Assembly: GCF_900101865.1 (NCBI RefSeq) | Contig: NZ_FNAH01000001.1 | Span: 496,001-560,000 of the forward strand | Reading direction: 5' to 3' | Length of the DNA: 64,000 bases | DNA from: Paracoccus isoporae | Lineage (GTDB): Bacteria > Pseudomonadota > Alphaproteobacteria > Rhodobacterales > Rhodobacteraceae | Made by a program: the position numbers and the translations under genes | The notes under the pieces: generated by a model | The model's database searches: none | Told to the model about the DNA's origin: nothing | Seen by the model: only the letters and a program-made list of their open reading frames with translations | Shown here: one piece after another, positions 35,201 through 43,106 of the stretch | Numbering within the stretch: the first letter of the stretch is position 1 | How the letters are laid out: each line of letters begins with the position of its first letter

Positions 35201-35665
35201 CGGCTGCTGACCCTGCCCGGCTTCCGCGATAATCTGGCGAAAGATTGGCAGGGCGGGCGCATCGTCTATCACCTCGCCCCGCCGTTCCTGCCGGCGCGCC
35301 GTGACGCGCGCGGCCGCCCGGTCAAGAAACGCTTCGGCGGCTGGCTGACCCCGGCGCTCAGGCTTGTCGCGCGCGGCAAACGCCTTCGCAGCACCGCGAT
35401 GGACCCGTTCGGCTGGCAGGCCGAGCGGCGCGAGGAACGCGAACTGATCGCGTGGTATGACACCATGTTGAGCGATGTGGCCACGCTTGCGGAGTCGGGT
35501 GAGGTCGGAACGCTCTGCGACATCCTGAACGCACCATCGCAGATGCGCGGCTACGGCCCGGTGAAGTCCGCGGCCATTGCCCGGTATCGCGGCGAGGCCG
35601 AGCGGGGAGTGAAGGCGCTGAGGCGGAAAGCGGAACCCGGCGCGGCGCGGGACGCGGCTGGCTAG
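32204..35665 (+). CDS. Indolepyruvate ferredoxin oxidoreductase, fused alpha/beta
   Basis: Fusion enzyme of 1,153 residues that oxidatively decarboxylates aryl pyruvates from aromatic amino-acid breakdown to aryl-acetyl-CoA. In order: pyrimidine-binding domain (FVSGYRGSPLGGVDLE), TPP-binding domain (about 430-620, with CSGCPHNSST), ferredoxin-like cysteines (CEGCGDCSVASNC and CNKDFSCLGGFC, about 630-680), then a gamma-type domain (GGVGGTGVVTVGALI) and a C-terminal extension containing a DUF6537-like helical region. Full-length fusions of about 1,150 residues are usual in alphaproteobacteria. It is controlled probably by the divergent Lrp regulator, and its stop overlaps the convergent RR/PP2C gene by four bases. 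Confidence 0.93.
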   Translation: MLDQSSPHSYALEDRYDATNGRVFLTGTQALVRIMLDQARRDRAAGLNTAGFVSGYRGSPLGGVDLELWRARKRLQDSDITFLPAVNEDLGATAVLGAQQAVLDPEARVEGVFSMWYGKGPGVDRSGDALRHGNAYGSSPKGGVLVVAGDDHGCVSSSMPHQSDVAFMTWFMPVLNPASVAEYLSFGEYGIALSRFSGTWVGFKAISETVESGASVDLPEDRQFVIPAFEAPPGGLHVRPADLPSPEIETRLTHKLRAVEAFVEANPIDRRIYDIKGARYGIVSTGKAHLDLMEALHLLGLDESACRRLGIDIYKVGMVWPLARRDALHFVHRKTEVLVVEEKRGIIESQFKEHFYDWPGHKPEAMVGKHDEKGAPLIPFAGELSPRLLAPILAARLHRHFPDEGLPDRAAALQSVPDLSMNVTGATRTPYFCSGCPHNSSTRLPDGSMAASGIGCHVMASWMDRNTVGYAQMGAEGVPWIARQAYNGGKHIFQNLGEGTWYHSGSLAIRQAVAAGANITYKILYNDAVAMTGGQPVDGPVSPATIAQSCRAEGVARIAVVSDDPDKFDRAAFPPETSFDHRDRLDAIQRELRDIPGVTVLIYEQTCATEKRRRRKRGLLPDPARSVVINHRVCEGCGDCSVASNCLSVEPLDTPFGRKRQINQNSCNKDFSCLGGFCPSFVTIEGGTRRRPTPADLDMDRLLDGVPLPDLPPLDATFDLLVGGVGGTGVVTVGALITMAAHLEGKGASVLDFTGFAQKFGTVLGYVRLADHPDRIHQLRIENGAADAVIGCDVVVASAPKASALYRRGTKMVLNLAEMPTGDLVLNRDADLRVDDRVAEIGRAVGPENLAAFDANRLSAEWLGDSVFANVMLLGHAWQSGLVPVGLDAMRQAIILNGTAVETNQRAFDLGRVLAARPERLPARDPAPQTETPDQLLARLEAELVLYQDARYAAGFRQRIGAFSDALPDLPAPQREMLVAAATRNLFRLMAYKDEYEVARLLTLPGFRDNLAKDWQGGRIVYHLAPPFLPARRDARGRPVKKRFGGWLTPALRLVARGKRLRSTAMDPFGWQAERREERELIAWYDTMLSDVATLAESGEVGTLCDILNAPSQMRGYGPVKSAAIARYRGEAERGVKALRRKAEPGAARDAAG

Positions 35666-36939
35666 GCGCCAGCAGCCTCCGCCCTCGGCCTGGCATCATG
35701 TTCCACCAGCACGGCGGACATGTCGTCGAATTGCTGCCCGCCGCTATATCCCAGCACCGACCACACCATCGCATCGACCATGTTCGATCCCCGCGTGCCG
35801 CGATTGGTGCGCAGGATATTCGCCAGCCCCGCCTCACCCAGCATGTTGCCCGAGCTGTCGGTCGCATCCCACAGCCCGTCGGAGGCGATCAGCAGCCTGT
35901 CGCCGGGGTCCAGCTTGAGCGAGATCTCCTCATAGGTTGCGTTCTCGATCACGCCGACGGGCAAGCCGCCCTCGCCCAGCCGTTCGATCCTGCCGCAGGC
36001 GCGCTGCACGATGGGATGCGGGTGACCGGCCTGGACCAGCCGGACATCGCCGCTGACCTGGTCGATCACGGCATAAATCATGGTGAAATAGGAATCCGTC
36101 TTCAGATCGGCCAGCATCAGGTGGTTCAGATAGCGCCCGAGCACCGCCGGCGCCCGCGAATCGTAGAGCCCGAACTCGTCGATGAACAGCGCCGCGTTCT
36201 GATCGACCGAGGCCGAGAATTGCGTCGCCAGCCGCGCCGTCAACAGGGCGGCCGCCACACCATGGCCGGAGACATCGATGGCAAAGACGCCGAATTTGCG
36301 CGCATTGATGGCAAAGCTTCCGGTCAGGTCGCCGCCGACATGCCCCGCCGGGCGCAAGAGGTTCGAGACCCGGAAATCGCCGAACACCGCCTGGCTGTCC
36401 CCGATCAGGCCCTGCTGCAAACGCCTCGCCTCGTTCAGATCGCGGTCCATCGCGGCTTGTGCGCTGCGCAGCGCGGCCAGCGTCTCGCTGAGCCGGTCAT
36501 GGGCGCTGCGGGCGTCATCCTGCAATTGCAGGATCCGTTCGCCCGCCCGCAGCCGGGCCAGCAATTCCGCCGCCGAGGCGGGCTTGATCAGGAAATCATC
36601 GGCGCCGCTTTCCAGCCCGAAGGCGATATCCCCCGGTTCGGCCTTCGAGGTCAGCAGGATGAAATAGATATAGGCGCCGTGCCCTTCGGACCGGATCTGC
36701 TGGCAAAGTTCGGGGCCGGACATGCCGCGCATCACCCAGTCCGACAGGATGATGTCGGGGCGGGCGTGGCGGAACGCCGACAGCGCCTCGTCCGCGTTCA
36801 CCGCCTCCACCACCTCATAGCCGGCGCGTTTCAGGTGGATCGCCAGCATGGCGCGCTGTGCCCGGCTGTCGTCCACCAGAAGCACCCGCCGTTGGGTGGC
36901 GACATCGGGCTGCGGGCGGTCAGGGGGCGCGGTTCTCAT
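35662..36939 (-). CDS. Response regulator with PP2C/RsbU-type phosphatase output
   Basis: Protein of 425 residues. The receiver domain (about 18-135) has LLVDDSRAQR, phosphoacceptor Asp in ILSDWVMRGMSGPEL, Thr in LLTSKAE and Lys in LIKPAS. A coiled-coil linker (about 140-185) follows, then a SpoIIE/RsbU PP2C domain with VGGDLTGSF, DVSGHGVAAALLT and IASDGLWDAT, the Mn-binding aspartates. It likely dephosphorylates an anti-sigma antagonist in a partner-switching stress pathway, but no such partner lies in this window. A possible leader or small RNA lies upstream. Confidence 0.92.
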   Translation of the reverse strand: MRTAPPDRPQPDVATQRRVLLVDDSRAQRAMLAIHLKRAGYEVVEAVNADEALSAFRHARPDIILSDWVMRGMSGPELCQQIRSEGHGAYIYFILLTSKAEPGDIAFGLESGADDFLIKPASAAELLARLRAGERILQLQDDARSAHDRLSETLAALRSAQAAMDRDLNEARRLQQGLIGDSQAVFGDFRVSNLLRPAGHVGGDLTGSFAINARKFGVFAIDVSGHGVAAALLTARLATQFSASVDQNAALFIDEFGLYDSRAPAVLGRYLNHLMLADLKTDSYFTMIYAVIDQVSGDVRLVQAGHPHPIVQRACGRIERLGEGGLPVGVIENATYEEISLKLDPGDRLLIASDGLWDATDSSGNMLGEAGLANILRTNRGTRGSNMVDAMVWSVLGYSGGQQFDDMSAVLVEHDARPRAEAAGA

Positions 36940-36987
36940 GCCCCGGAGTTAGCGCAGAGAAGCTAATCGCCGGTAAAGACATGGCTG

Positions 36988-37023
36988 AAAAAGGAAACGG
37001 GCCGCGCGAAGAGCAGCGGCCCG
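36988..37023 (-). terminator. Intrinsic terminator of the upstream leader/small RNA
   Basis: On the minus strand an 8-bp GC stem (arms at 37016-37023 and 36998-37005, CGGGCCGC and complement) is followed by TTTCCTTTTT. It lies between the 18-codon ORF and the RR/PP2C start at 36939, so it would terminate or attenuate that transcript. Confidence 0.75.
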
Positions 37024-37190
37024 CGAGATCCTCGGAGATGGTCCGGTTAGGGATGAGTCATCCGTCCGTCCCAGCCAGGGTTCTGAACCCTTGGGTTTGC
37101 CCTCAGGCCGCGGCCCCCCTGACTGTCCCGACACCTCTCTCCAATATCACTCTCGACACTGGACCACCTCCTTTCAATATGTTGCCACGT
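37024..37190 (-). ncRNA. Putative structured leader or small RNA with short ORF
   Basis: About 170 bases on the minus strand between the YhhQ gene and a terminator. It contains a maximal Shine-Dalgarno, an 18-codon ORF, then a GGGTTC/GAACCC hairpin (near 37078-37090) and the terminator at 36988-37023. The combination suggests a discrete small transcript or an attenuation leader for the RR/PP2C gene. I do not recognise the RNA family. Confidence 0.45.
37103..37159 (-). CDS. 18-residue small ORF with maximal Shine-Dalgarno
   Basis: A GTG start at 37159 is preceded by AAAGGAGGTG, which matches the full anti-Shine-Dalgarno of 16S rRNA. It would encode the 18-residue peptide MSRVILERGVGTVRGAAA and end in TGA. 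The peptide is basic and has no domain. Such a strong site on so short a frame suggests a translated leader peptide or a ribosome-binding decoy. Function is unknown. Confidence 0.5.
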   Translation of the reverse strand: MSRVILERGVGTVRGAAA

Positions 37191-37225
37191 AGGGAAAGGG
37201 TGCCACAGCCTGTGGATAAGTCAAC

Positions 37226-37840
37226 TCAAAATGCAGGGCGACGACGCAAGATATTGCGGACGATGAGTCGGAACGGCACCAGAGCCAGCAGGGCCAGTGC
37301 CATCTTCATCAACCAGTCCGCCGTGGCGAGCGACATCCAGACCGGCGCGGCCGGGCCGGCCCCCAGCAACGGGATCATCTCATTGGCCCAGGCGACATTG
37401 TCGGTCGGGTCGATGAAGCTGAACTGCGCCGCAAAGGCCACGGAAAAGAAGATGGCGGTGTCGAGCGCGGCCCCGAGACAGGACGACATCAGGGGCGCGG
37501 TCCACCAAGAGCCGCGGTTGCGCATGGCGTCGAACACCGAGATGTCAAGCAACTGCGCCAGCAGGAAGGCCGAGCCCGAGGCAATGGCGATGCGCAGCGT
37601 GGTCTTGTCAAACCCGGCCGCGATCAGCGAGCAGGCCACGCCGATCACAAACCCCACGAACACCACGCGACGCGCGGCGGCGGGGCCATAGACCCGGTTC
37701 ATCACGTCAGTGACCAGAAAGGCGAAGGGATAGGTGATCGCGCCCCAGGTCAGCCAGGCGCCGAGATGATACTGAACGAGGATATTCGAGGCCACCACGA
37801 TGACGGCCATGGCGATCACGCCGGGAAGAAAGCGGGTCAT
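37226..37840 (-). CDS. YhhQ/COG1738-family queuosine precursor transporter
   Basis: Membrane protein of about 204 residues with six predicted helices. The segment TYPFAFLVTDVMNRVYGPAAAR is characteristic of the family, which imports queuosine precursors (preQ0/preQ1) for tRNA modification (TDVMNR is the conserved core). FIDPTDNVAWANEM is also typical. ATG 37840 has GGAAA upstream; codons upstream of it lie over the promoter and are not coding. It has a clear sigma-70-like promoter about 60 bp upstream. Confidence 0.9.
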   Translation of the reverse strand: MTRFLPGVIAMAVIVVASNILVQYHLGAWLTWGAITYPFAFLVTDVMNRVYGPAAARRVVFVGFVIGVACSLIAAGFDKTTLRIAIASGSAFLLAQLLDISVFDAMRNRGSWWTAPLMSSCLGAALDTAIFFSVAFAAQFSFIDPTDNVAWANEMIPLLGAGPAAPVWMSLATADWLMKMALALLALVPFRLIVRNILRRRPAF

Positions 37841-37900
37841 GTCTGATTTCCGTTTTACAAGGTTGCGGAAGAACTCGGCCCCGCGATGCGGGACGGACGG

Positions 37901-37929
37901 GCGATAGGTCAGGACCGCGCCGGAGTCAA
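37901..37929 (-). promoter_or_regulatory. Sigma-70-like promoter of the YhhQ gene
   Basis: On the minus strand TTGACT (37924-37929) and TATCGC (37901-37906) are 17 bp apart. Transcription would begin near 37894, giving a leader of about 55 nt that contains a CCCGC/GCGGG hairpin before the start codon. Confidence 0.6.
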
Positions 37930-37982
37930 CACGACCCCTGGCCCTGCATCGCGCCGCGCCCATAACGGCAATGTCGCAGTGG

Positions 37983-38876
37983 TCAGTCGAGCACCCGGTA
38001 CTCGACCAGTTCGGTCCGCTGGATCGCCAGGAAATTGTCGTCCGAGATCATGGTGATGCGGATCCCCTGCCCGTCATCCCAGACCGAGATCCCCTCCAGA
38101 TTGTCATATTGCAGCGTGGTGCTTTCCAGCAGCACCTCCCCCGCGCCGATGCCGTCGTCGCGCAACTCGAAGCGGCGGACGCGGGACTGGAACCCCAGCA
38201 GACCGCGGAAATTCCGCTCCAGCAGATACAGCATCCCGTCGGGCCCGATATCCGCGCCCGTGGCCTGGAACCGGTCCGATGCCGGGATCGCGAAAGGCTG
38301 GTCCCAGACCCCGTCGCGATAGCGCCAGACGGGGAATTCCTGACCGTCCCCGAGCGCGTATTCCGGCAGGGTCAGCAGGCTGCCGTCCGGGGTGATCGCA
38401 AGCGCCTCGAACCCCTCATTGGTAGGGATCTGTTGCCAGTCCGGCGGGATCGGGATGCGGATCGCCGCGCCGTCGAGATCATCGTAGCGCGCAATCCGGT
38501 CCAACCCCTCGAAGCTGATCCAGGCGGTTCCATCCCCGCCGATCGCCAGACCTTCGCTGTCGCCCAGATGGCCGGGACGCAGCGGCGTGCCGTGGCTGTC
38601 CTTGAGCTGCGCGCGGCCCGCCATCCGCATGCCGCGAATCCGGCCGGCGCTGTCACGCGCCACGCTGCCCCATCGCACCCAGGCGCGGTCGCTCACGACA
38701 TGGAACTCGTCCCCGTCATCGCTGATCTCGATCCCGGAAAACCCGCCGAAATCCCGGTCCGGCAGCGACCAGACATAAGTGCCGACATACTCAACCGTGG
38801 CGGCGCCCGCTGGGGGCGCCGTCAGCAGCATCATCAATGCAAAGAAGATCAGCGGGCGGTTGCGACGGCCTGACAT
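37983..38876 (-). CDS. Exported phytase-like/esterase-like protein
   Basis: Secreted protein of 297 residues. The signal peptide MSGRRNRPLIFFALMMLLTA with AGAA near residue 26 is clear. The remainder matches the PF13449 "esterase-like activity of phytase" family: GGFSGIEISDDGDEFHVVSD near the start, then repeated beta-propeller-like blades (NEGFEALAITPDG, YDNLEGISVWDD). The true substrate of this family is not established. It begins inside the last 28 bases of mepA, so the two are cotranscribed. Confidence 0.88.
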   Translation of the reverse strand: MSGRRNRPLIFFALMMLLTAPPAGAATVEYVGTYVWSLPDRDFGGFSGIEISDDGDEFHVVSDRAWVRWGSVARDSAGRIRGMRMAGRAQLKDSHGTPLRPGHLGDSEGLAIGGDGTAWISFEGLDRIARYDDLDGAAIRIPIPPDWQQIPTNEGFEALAITPDGSLLTLPEYALGDGQEFPVWRYRDGVWDQPFAIPASDRFQATGADIGPDGMLYLLERNFRGLLGFQSRVRRFELRDDGIGAGEVLLESTTLQYDNLEGISVWDDGQGIRITMISDDNFLAIQRTELVEYRVLD

Positions 38877-39730
38877 TGCCTCGGCATCTCGCTCAGGCGG
38901 AAGCTGCGGGGGTGGCGGTAATTCGGGTTCGGCGTCCCTTTCGGGCGGGTCGAGGGGTTGGCGCGATAGCGCAGCTCCTGCCGCGCGGCACCGCAGCCAT
39001 TGTCATTGCCCGACAAGGCGGCCACCGGCGCGGCACCGTTCTGACAGTTCGGGCTGCCGGGCGGGCAGTTCAGCCGGACATGGAAATGGTAGTCATGGTT
39101 CGGCGTCGGACGCAGCTTTTGCAGCCAGCGTCCCCGGTCGCCATTCTGGTCGCACATCGCCACCTTGATCGCCGCGTCGAGGAAGATCCGGTCCACCCGA
39201 GGGTCCATCGCCGCCGACTGGATGATCGCCGAATGCGAGCCGGTCCAGTTGCCGTTGACGCTCAGCCCGTTCCCGGCAACGACCGAGATCGAGGAGATGT
39301 TCTCGCGCTGCGCCCGCGACAGGCTCAGCGACGATGGCGGAAGCATCCAGATATCGGCATCCAGCCCAAGCTGGTGGCTGGCATGGCCCGACAGCATCGG
39401 GCCGCCGCGCATCTGGCTCATATCCCCGACATAGAGGCCGCGAAACCCCATCTTCGTCGCCGCCTGCGACAGGCCGATCACGAAATTCACCATCTCGGGA
39501 TGGGCCCAGTTGCGGTTGCGCGACAGCCGCATGGCCTGCCAGGTCGGCCCGGTTTCCGGCAATTGCACGGCGCCGGACACACAGCCCTTGTTATAGGTTC
39601 CGATGGCCACACCGGGGGCCGCCGTGGGGCCGGGCGCATAGCCGAACACATCCTTGGCCAGCGGGTCGGCCCAACTCGGTGCGGCCAGCCCGACCAGGGC
39701 GGCTGCGGTCAACATCAACTTGCGGATCAC
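38849..39730 (-). CDS. mepA: Penicillin-insensitive murein endopeptidase
   Basis: Periplasmic LAS-family zinc peptidase of 293 residues that cuts D-Ala-meso-DAP cross-links in peptidoglycan. The signal peptide ends PSWADP. Zinc ligands are in GHASHQLGLDADIW (about 115-128) and DYHFHVRLNCPP (about 210-221). Cysteines in KGCVSGAVQLP, MCDQNGD and CPPGSPNC could form disulfides as in E. coli MepA. The start codon is GTG at 39730 with a GGAGAGG site, and it overlaps the transporter stop (GTGA). Confidence 0.95.
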   Translation of the reverse strand: MIRKLMLTAAALVGLAAPSWADPLAKDVFGYAPGPTAAPGVAIGTYNKGCVSGAVQLPETGPTWQAMRLSRNRNWAHPEMVNFVIGLSQAATKMGFRGLYVGDMSQMRGGPMLSGHASHQLGLDADIWMLPPSSLSLSRAQRENISSISVVAGNGLSVNGNWTGSHSAIIQSAAMDPRVDRIFLDAAIKVAMCDQNGDRGRWLQKLRPTPNHDYHFHVRLNCPPGSPNCQNGAAPVAALSGNDNGCGAARQELRYRANPSTRPKGTPNPNYRHPRSFRLSEMPRQCQAVATAR

Positions 39731-41082
39731 TGCACTGCCTCTCCGTTCTTATGGACCCAGTGTAACAGGAAGATCGCCAGAAGGAACATCACGATCAACG
39801 GAGAGATGCCGATCCTCTGGCTTCCGGTCAGATCCGTCGTCACCGCGATTAGGAAGGGCGCCAGAAACGCCGTGGCCTTTCCCGACAGGGCGTAGAGGCC
39901 GAAGATCTCGGTCGCCCGGGCCTCGGAGGTGTGGAACACGGTCATCGTGCGCGACGCGGCCTGCATCGCGCCGCCCGCGCCGCCGATCAGCGCCCCGCAG
40001 ACGAAGAAGATCGCATCCGGAATCTTCGATCCTGCGGTCAGGGGCACACCGAACAGCGACTCGCGGCTCATGCCGACGATGATGACGCAGACGAGGCTCA
40101 GCACCAGGATTGTGGCGATGATGACGGGTTTCGGTCCCCATTTGCGGTCGGCCTTGCCGCCTAGCCAGGAGATCACTGCCGCGGCACTGGCGCTGACAAT
40201 GCCGAACACGCCCGACAGGATCACCGGCCAGCCCAGCACGGTGCCGGCATAGACCCCGCCAAAGCCGTAGAGCGCATTCAGCGCATCCCGCGACAGCATG
40301 GAAGAGATCAGCCAGGCCGCCAGGCTGCGGCGATGGCGCAGGCTGCGGATCAGCCCCAATAGGTCGCGCATCGCCACACCCAGCCGGATCGGCCGCCCGC
40401 TGCCCGCGGGCTCCCTCACCCACAGGAAGAACGGCACCATGAAGATGGCGTACCACAGCGCGGTGAACGGGCCGACGAAGCGCGTGCCTTCACGCGCCAC
40501 CGGGTCGAGACCGAATGCGGGGCTGAGCCCGACGATGGTGGTGCCGTTCCCGCCCTCGGCAAAAAAGATCAGCATGATCGCCAGCGATGTCAGCCCGCCC
40601 AGATATCCGAACGCAAAGCCGGAACCGGAGATCCGGCCGATCTCGTCGCGCGACGCGAGGCCCGGCAGCAGCGCGTTGGTGAAGATGGTGGCAAATTCCA
40701 GCCCGATCATGCCCAGGCCGAAAAACGCCACTGCGGTCAGCAGGCGCGGGTCGTCCGGCGACAGCAGCCAAAGACCAGCCGCACCCACGACCACCACGCC
40801 CGAGAAGAACCAGACCCACGGCAGGCGCCGCCCGGTGGTGTCGGCAATGGCGCCCAGAACCGGCGCCAGCACGGCGATGATCGCGCCGCTGACCGCCAGC
40901 CCGTAACCCCAGAGCGACTGCGCCTGCGCCCCCGCCTGCACCGGGTCTATCCCTTGGGCCACGAAGCTGTTGCGCGCCACTTCCGCGAAATAGATCGAGA
41001 AGATGAATGTCACCAGCAGCGTGTGATAGGGCTGTCCGGCCCAGTCGAAAAACCACCAGCCCCAGATGCGTCTGCGCTCCAT
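39727..41082 (-). CDS. MFS transporter, UMF1/Atg22-like
   Basis: Inner-membrane transporter of about 451 residues with 12 predicted helices. The N-terminus RRRIWGWWFFDWAGQPYHTL and GAIADTTGRRLPWVW are hallmarks of the UMF1 family, related to yeast Atg22. ASRTMTVFHTSEARATEIFG is the conserved second-half loop. Substrate unknown; amino-acid or sugar export has been proposed for relatives. ATG 41082 is chosen for the AAGGGGA site. It is the first gene of the operon with mepA and the phytase-like gene. The 143-bp gap upstream of it shows nothing notable. Confidence 0.9.
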   Translation of the reverse strand: MERRRIWGWWFFDWAGQPYHTLLVTFIFSIYFAEVARNSFVAQGIDPVQAGAQAQSLWGYGLAVSGAIIAVLAPVLGAIADTTGRRLPWVWFFSGVVVVGAAGLWLLSPDDPRLLTAVAFFGLGMIGLEFATIFTNALLPGLASRDEIGRISGSGFAFGYLGGLTSLAIMLIFFAEGGNGTTIVGLSPAFGLDPVAREGTRFVGPFTALWYAIFMVPFFLWVREPAGSGRPIRLGVAMRDLLGLIRSLRHRRSLAAWLISSMLSRDALNALYGFGGVYAGTVLGWPVILSGVFGIVSASAAAVISWLGGKADRKWGPKPVIIATILVLSLVCVIIVGMSRESLFGVPLTAGSKIPDAIFFVCGALIGGAGGAMQAASRTMTVFHTSEARATEIFGLYALSGKATAFLAPFLIAVTTDLTGSQRIGISPLIVMFLLAIFLLHWVHKNGEAVQ

Positions 41083-41225
41083 CGGTCCCCTTCCCGCGGC
41101 CTGAGCCGAGATAAGTCCGAACCGCACTGTTTTGGCAACCTTCTTTTCCAGCGACCGCACGCCCAGGGCGGCTCAACCGGGCGCCGTCTGACAGCAGCCG
41201 CGCGGGCGAATGCGCCGCGGCGCGA

Positions 41226-41828
41226 TCAAGCGCCGCCGGCGTCTCGTGAGCGCTGCGCGTCGGTCACCGCGGCCGGACCCGGCGATGCCGTGTCCGGCGA
41301 CTGCAGCGGGGGCCAGGGCCGCTGTGCGTCCGCGGCGATCCACGCGGCAACCCAGTCGGGAAGCTCCGGCGCCTCCTGCTCGATCTGCATCGCCTCCAGC
41401 ACGCGGTCGGGTGCCACGATCCCCTCTTTCCCGGTGATCGCCCCGCGCAGCAGCATCTGGTTGCAGCATTCGCCATTCCGCCACATCGACTGCTCCAGAT
41501 AGATGAAGCGGTGGTCCCAGCCGATCATGCGGCTCAGCATGGTGAAGCGGTGAAAGGCCCGGATCCGGCGGCGATAGCGGGTGGAGTTTCCGGCGACCGT
41601 GATCCCCCAGCCCTGCGCGCGCAGCGCATCGACCATGCCGGTGCGGACGACCAGCGGGATCCGGCCCATATCATACAGGGTCAGCGTCCGACCGTTGTTC
41701 AACTCGGCCCAGGGATCGAGATCCCAAGGCCAGCACATATGCGTCGAGACATGGGCATCGAGCGGCCCCAGCTTCGGCGCGCTGCGAAATTTCAGCATTT
41801 CCTTGGCAAATCGGATAACGGGATACAT
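41226..41828 (-). CDS. Acyl-CoA thioesterase-like hotdog protein
   Basis: Protein of 200 residues of the 4HBT_2 type. DLDPWAELNNGRTLTLYDMG holds the HxxxN/D-like helix start (here LNNGR) of the hotdog fold, and YRRRIRAFHRFTMLSRMIGWD is the next strand region. Such proteins hydrolyse acyl-CoA. The C-terminal 35 residues are low-complexity. The start is ATG 41828 after AGGAGG. It is divergent from asd. Confidence 0.82.
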   Translation of the reverse strand: MYPVIRFAKEMLKFRSAPKLGPLDAHVSTHMCWPWDLDPWAELNNGRTLTLYDMGRIPLVVRTGMVDALRAQGWGITVAGNSTRYRRRIRAFHRFTMLSRMIGWDHRFIYLEQSMWRNGECCNQMLLRGAITGKEGIVAPDRVLEAMQIEQEAPELPDWVAAWIAADAQRPWPPLQSPDTASPGPAAVTDAQRSRDAGGA

Positions 41829-41849
41829 CGGCGACCTCCTGATCCGGCG

Positions 41850-41877
41850 CGGGTAGCAGAGCGCCTTGCGGTGTCAA
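41850..41877 (-). promoter_or_regulatory. Candidate promoter of the thioesterase gene
   Basis: TTGACA (41872-41877) with a poor -10 TACCCG (41850-41855), 16-bp spacer. The -35 is consensus; the -10 is weak. Confidence 0.35.
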
Positions 41878-41895
41878 CGCGAACGTCGCGCAACC

Positions 41896-41924
41896 TTGCA
41901 CCGGCGGCGCGGCTGGCTTAGGTC
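41896..41924 (+). promoter_or_regulatory. Candidate promoter of asd
   Basis: TTGCAC (41896-41901) and TAGGTC (41919-41924) with a 17-bp spacer, about 30 bp upstream of the asd start codon. The -10 is only a partial match. Confidence 0.4.
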
Positions 41925-41953
41925 ATGGGCGGAATCTCTGAGGGGAAACGGCT

Positions 41954-43102
41954 ATGGCGATGAATGCGACGCCGCGTGTCGGCCTGATCGGCTGGCGGGG
42001 CATGGTGGGTTCGGTCCTGATGGACCGGATGACGACCGAAGGCGATTTCGACAAGATCGAGCCGGTGTTCTTCTCCACCTCCAACGCGGGCGGCAAGGCC
42101 CCGATGGGCGACGAACCGCTGGCGGATGCCTATGACCTCGCGGCGCTGAAAAGCTGCGAGGCGATCCTGACCTGCCAGGGCGGCGACTATACCAAGGACA
42201 TGCACGCCAAGCTGCGCGCCGAAGGCTGGGACGGGCACTGGATCGACGCGGCCTCGACCCTGCGGATGAACGAGGATGCGCTGATCGTGCTGGACCCGGT
42301 GAACCGGCCGCAGATCGACGCGGCCATGGCGGCTGGCAACCGCAACTGGGTCGGCGGCAACTGCACCGTCTCCTGCATGCTGATGGGGGTGGGCGCGCTG
42401 TTCAAGGCGGGGCTGGTGGACTGGATGTCCACCCAGACCTATCAGGCGGCCTCGGGCGGCGGCGCCAAGCATATGCGCGAATTGCTGACCCAGTTCGGCA
42501 CGCTGAATGCCGAAGTGAAATCCCTGCTCGACGACCCGAAATCCGCCATCCTCGAAATCGACCGTCAGGTGCTCGGCCGCCAGCAGGCGATGACGGGTGG
42601 CGACGAGGCGGCGCAGTTCGGCGCGGTCCTTGGCGGCTCGCTGATCCCCTGGATCGACGCCGATCTGGGCAATGGCGTCTCCAAGGAAGAATGGAAGGCC
42701 ATGGCCGAGACCAACAAGATCCTCGGCCGCGGCCCGGACGCGCTTGGCGGGTCGGAGGAGCGCGCGATCCCCGTGGACGGGATCTGCGTGCGGATCGGTG
42801 CCATGCGCTGCCATTCCCAGGCGCTGACCTTCAAGCTGAAGGGCGATGTGCCGGTGGGCGAGATCGAGGCGATGATCGAAGAGGACAATCCCTGGTCGAA
42901 GGTCATCCCGAACGAGAAAGAAGCGACGATGCGCGACCTCACCCCCGTCGCCGTGACCGGCACGATGGACATTCCGGTCGGCCGGATCCGCAAGCTGGCG
43001 ATGGGGCCGGACCATGTCGGCGCCTTCACCGTGGGCGACCAGCTTCTGTGGGGTGCGGCCGAACCGCTGCGCCGCATGCTGCGCATCCTGATCGAGGCAT
43101 AA
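41954..43102 (+). CDS. asd: Aspartate-semialdehyde dehydrogenase
   Basis: Reduces beta-aspartyl phosphate to aspartate semialdehyde for lysine/DAP, threonine and methionine synthesis, so it feeds dapA at 57179. It has 382 residues. The NADP motif is [14 protein letters not shown], the catalytic Cys137 is in [12 protein letters not shown], followed by [11 protein letters not shown], and the His is in MRCHSQALT. This is the E. coli-like Asd subclass rather than the roughly 340-residue type with NPNCST. ATG 41954 has GAGGGG upstream. It is followed by yggT after 4 bp. Confidence 0.96.
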   Translation: MAMNATPRVGLIGWRGMVGSVLMDRMTTEGDFDKIEPVFFSTSNAGGKAPMGDEPLADAYDLAALKSCEAILTCQGGDYTKDMHAKLRAEGWDGHWIDAASTLRMNEDALIVLDPVNRPQIDAAMAAGNRNWVGGNCTVSCMLMGVGALFKAGLVDWMSTQTYQAASGGGAKHMRELLTQFGTLNAEVKSLLDDPKSAILEIDRQVLGRQQAMTGGDEAAQFGAVLGGSLIPWIDADLGNGVSKEEWKAMAETNKILGRGPDALGGSEERAIPVDGICVRIGAMRCHSQALTFKLKGDVPVGEIEAMIEEDNPWSKVIPNEKEATMRDLTPVAVTGTMDIPVGRIRKLAMGPDHVGAFTVGDQLLWGAAEPLRRMLRILIEA

Positions 43103-43106
43103 GACC

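Noticed and set aside
32198..35272. 1,024-codon minus-strand frame opposite the indolepyruvate oxidoreductase
   Set aside because: A high-GC antisense shadow; the plus strand encodes a well-recognised enzyme throughout.
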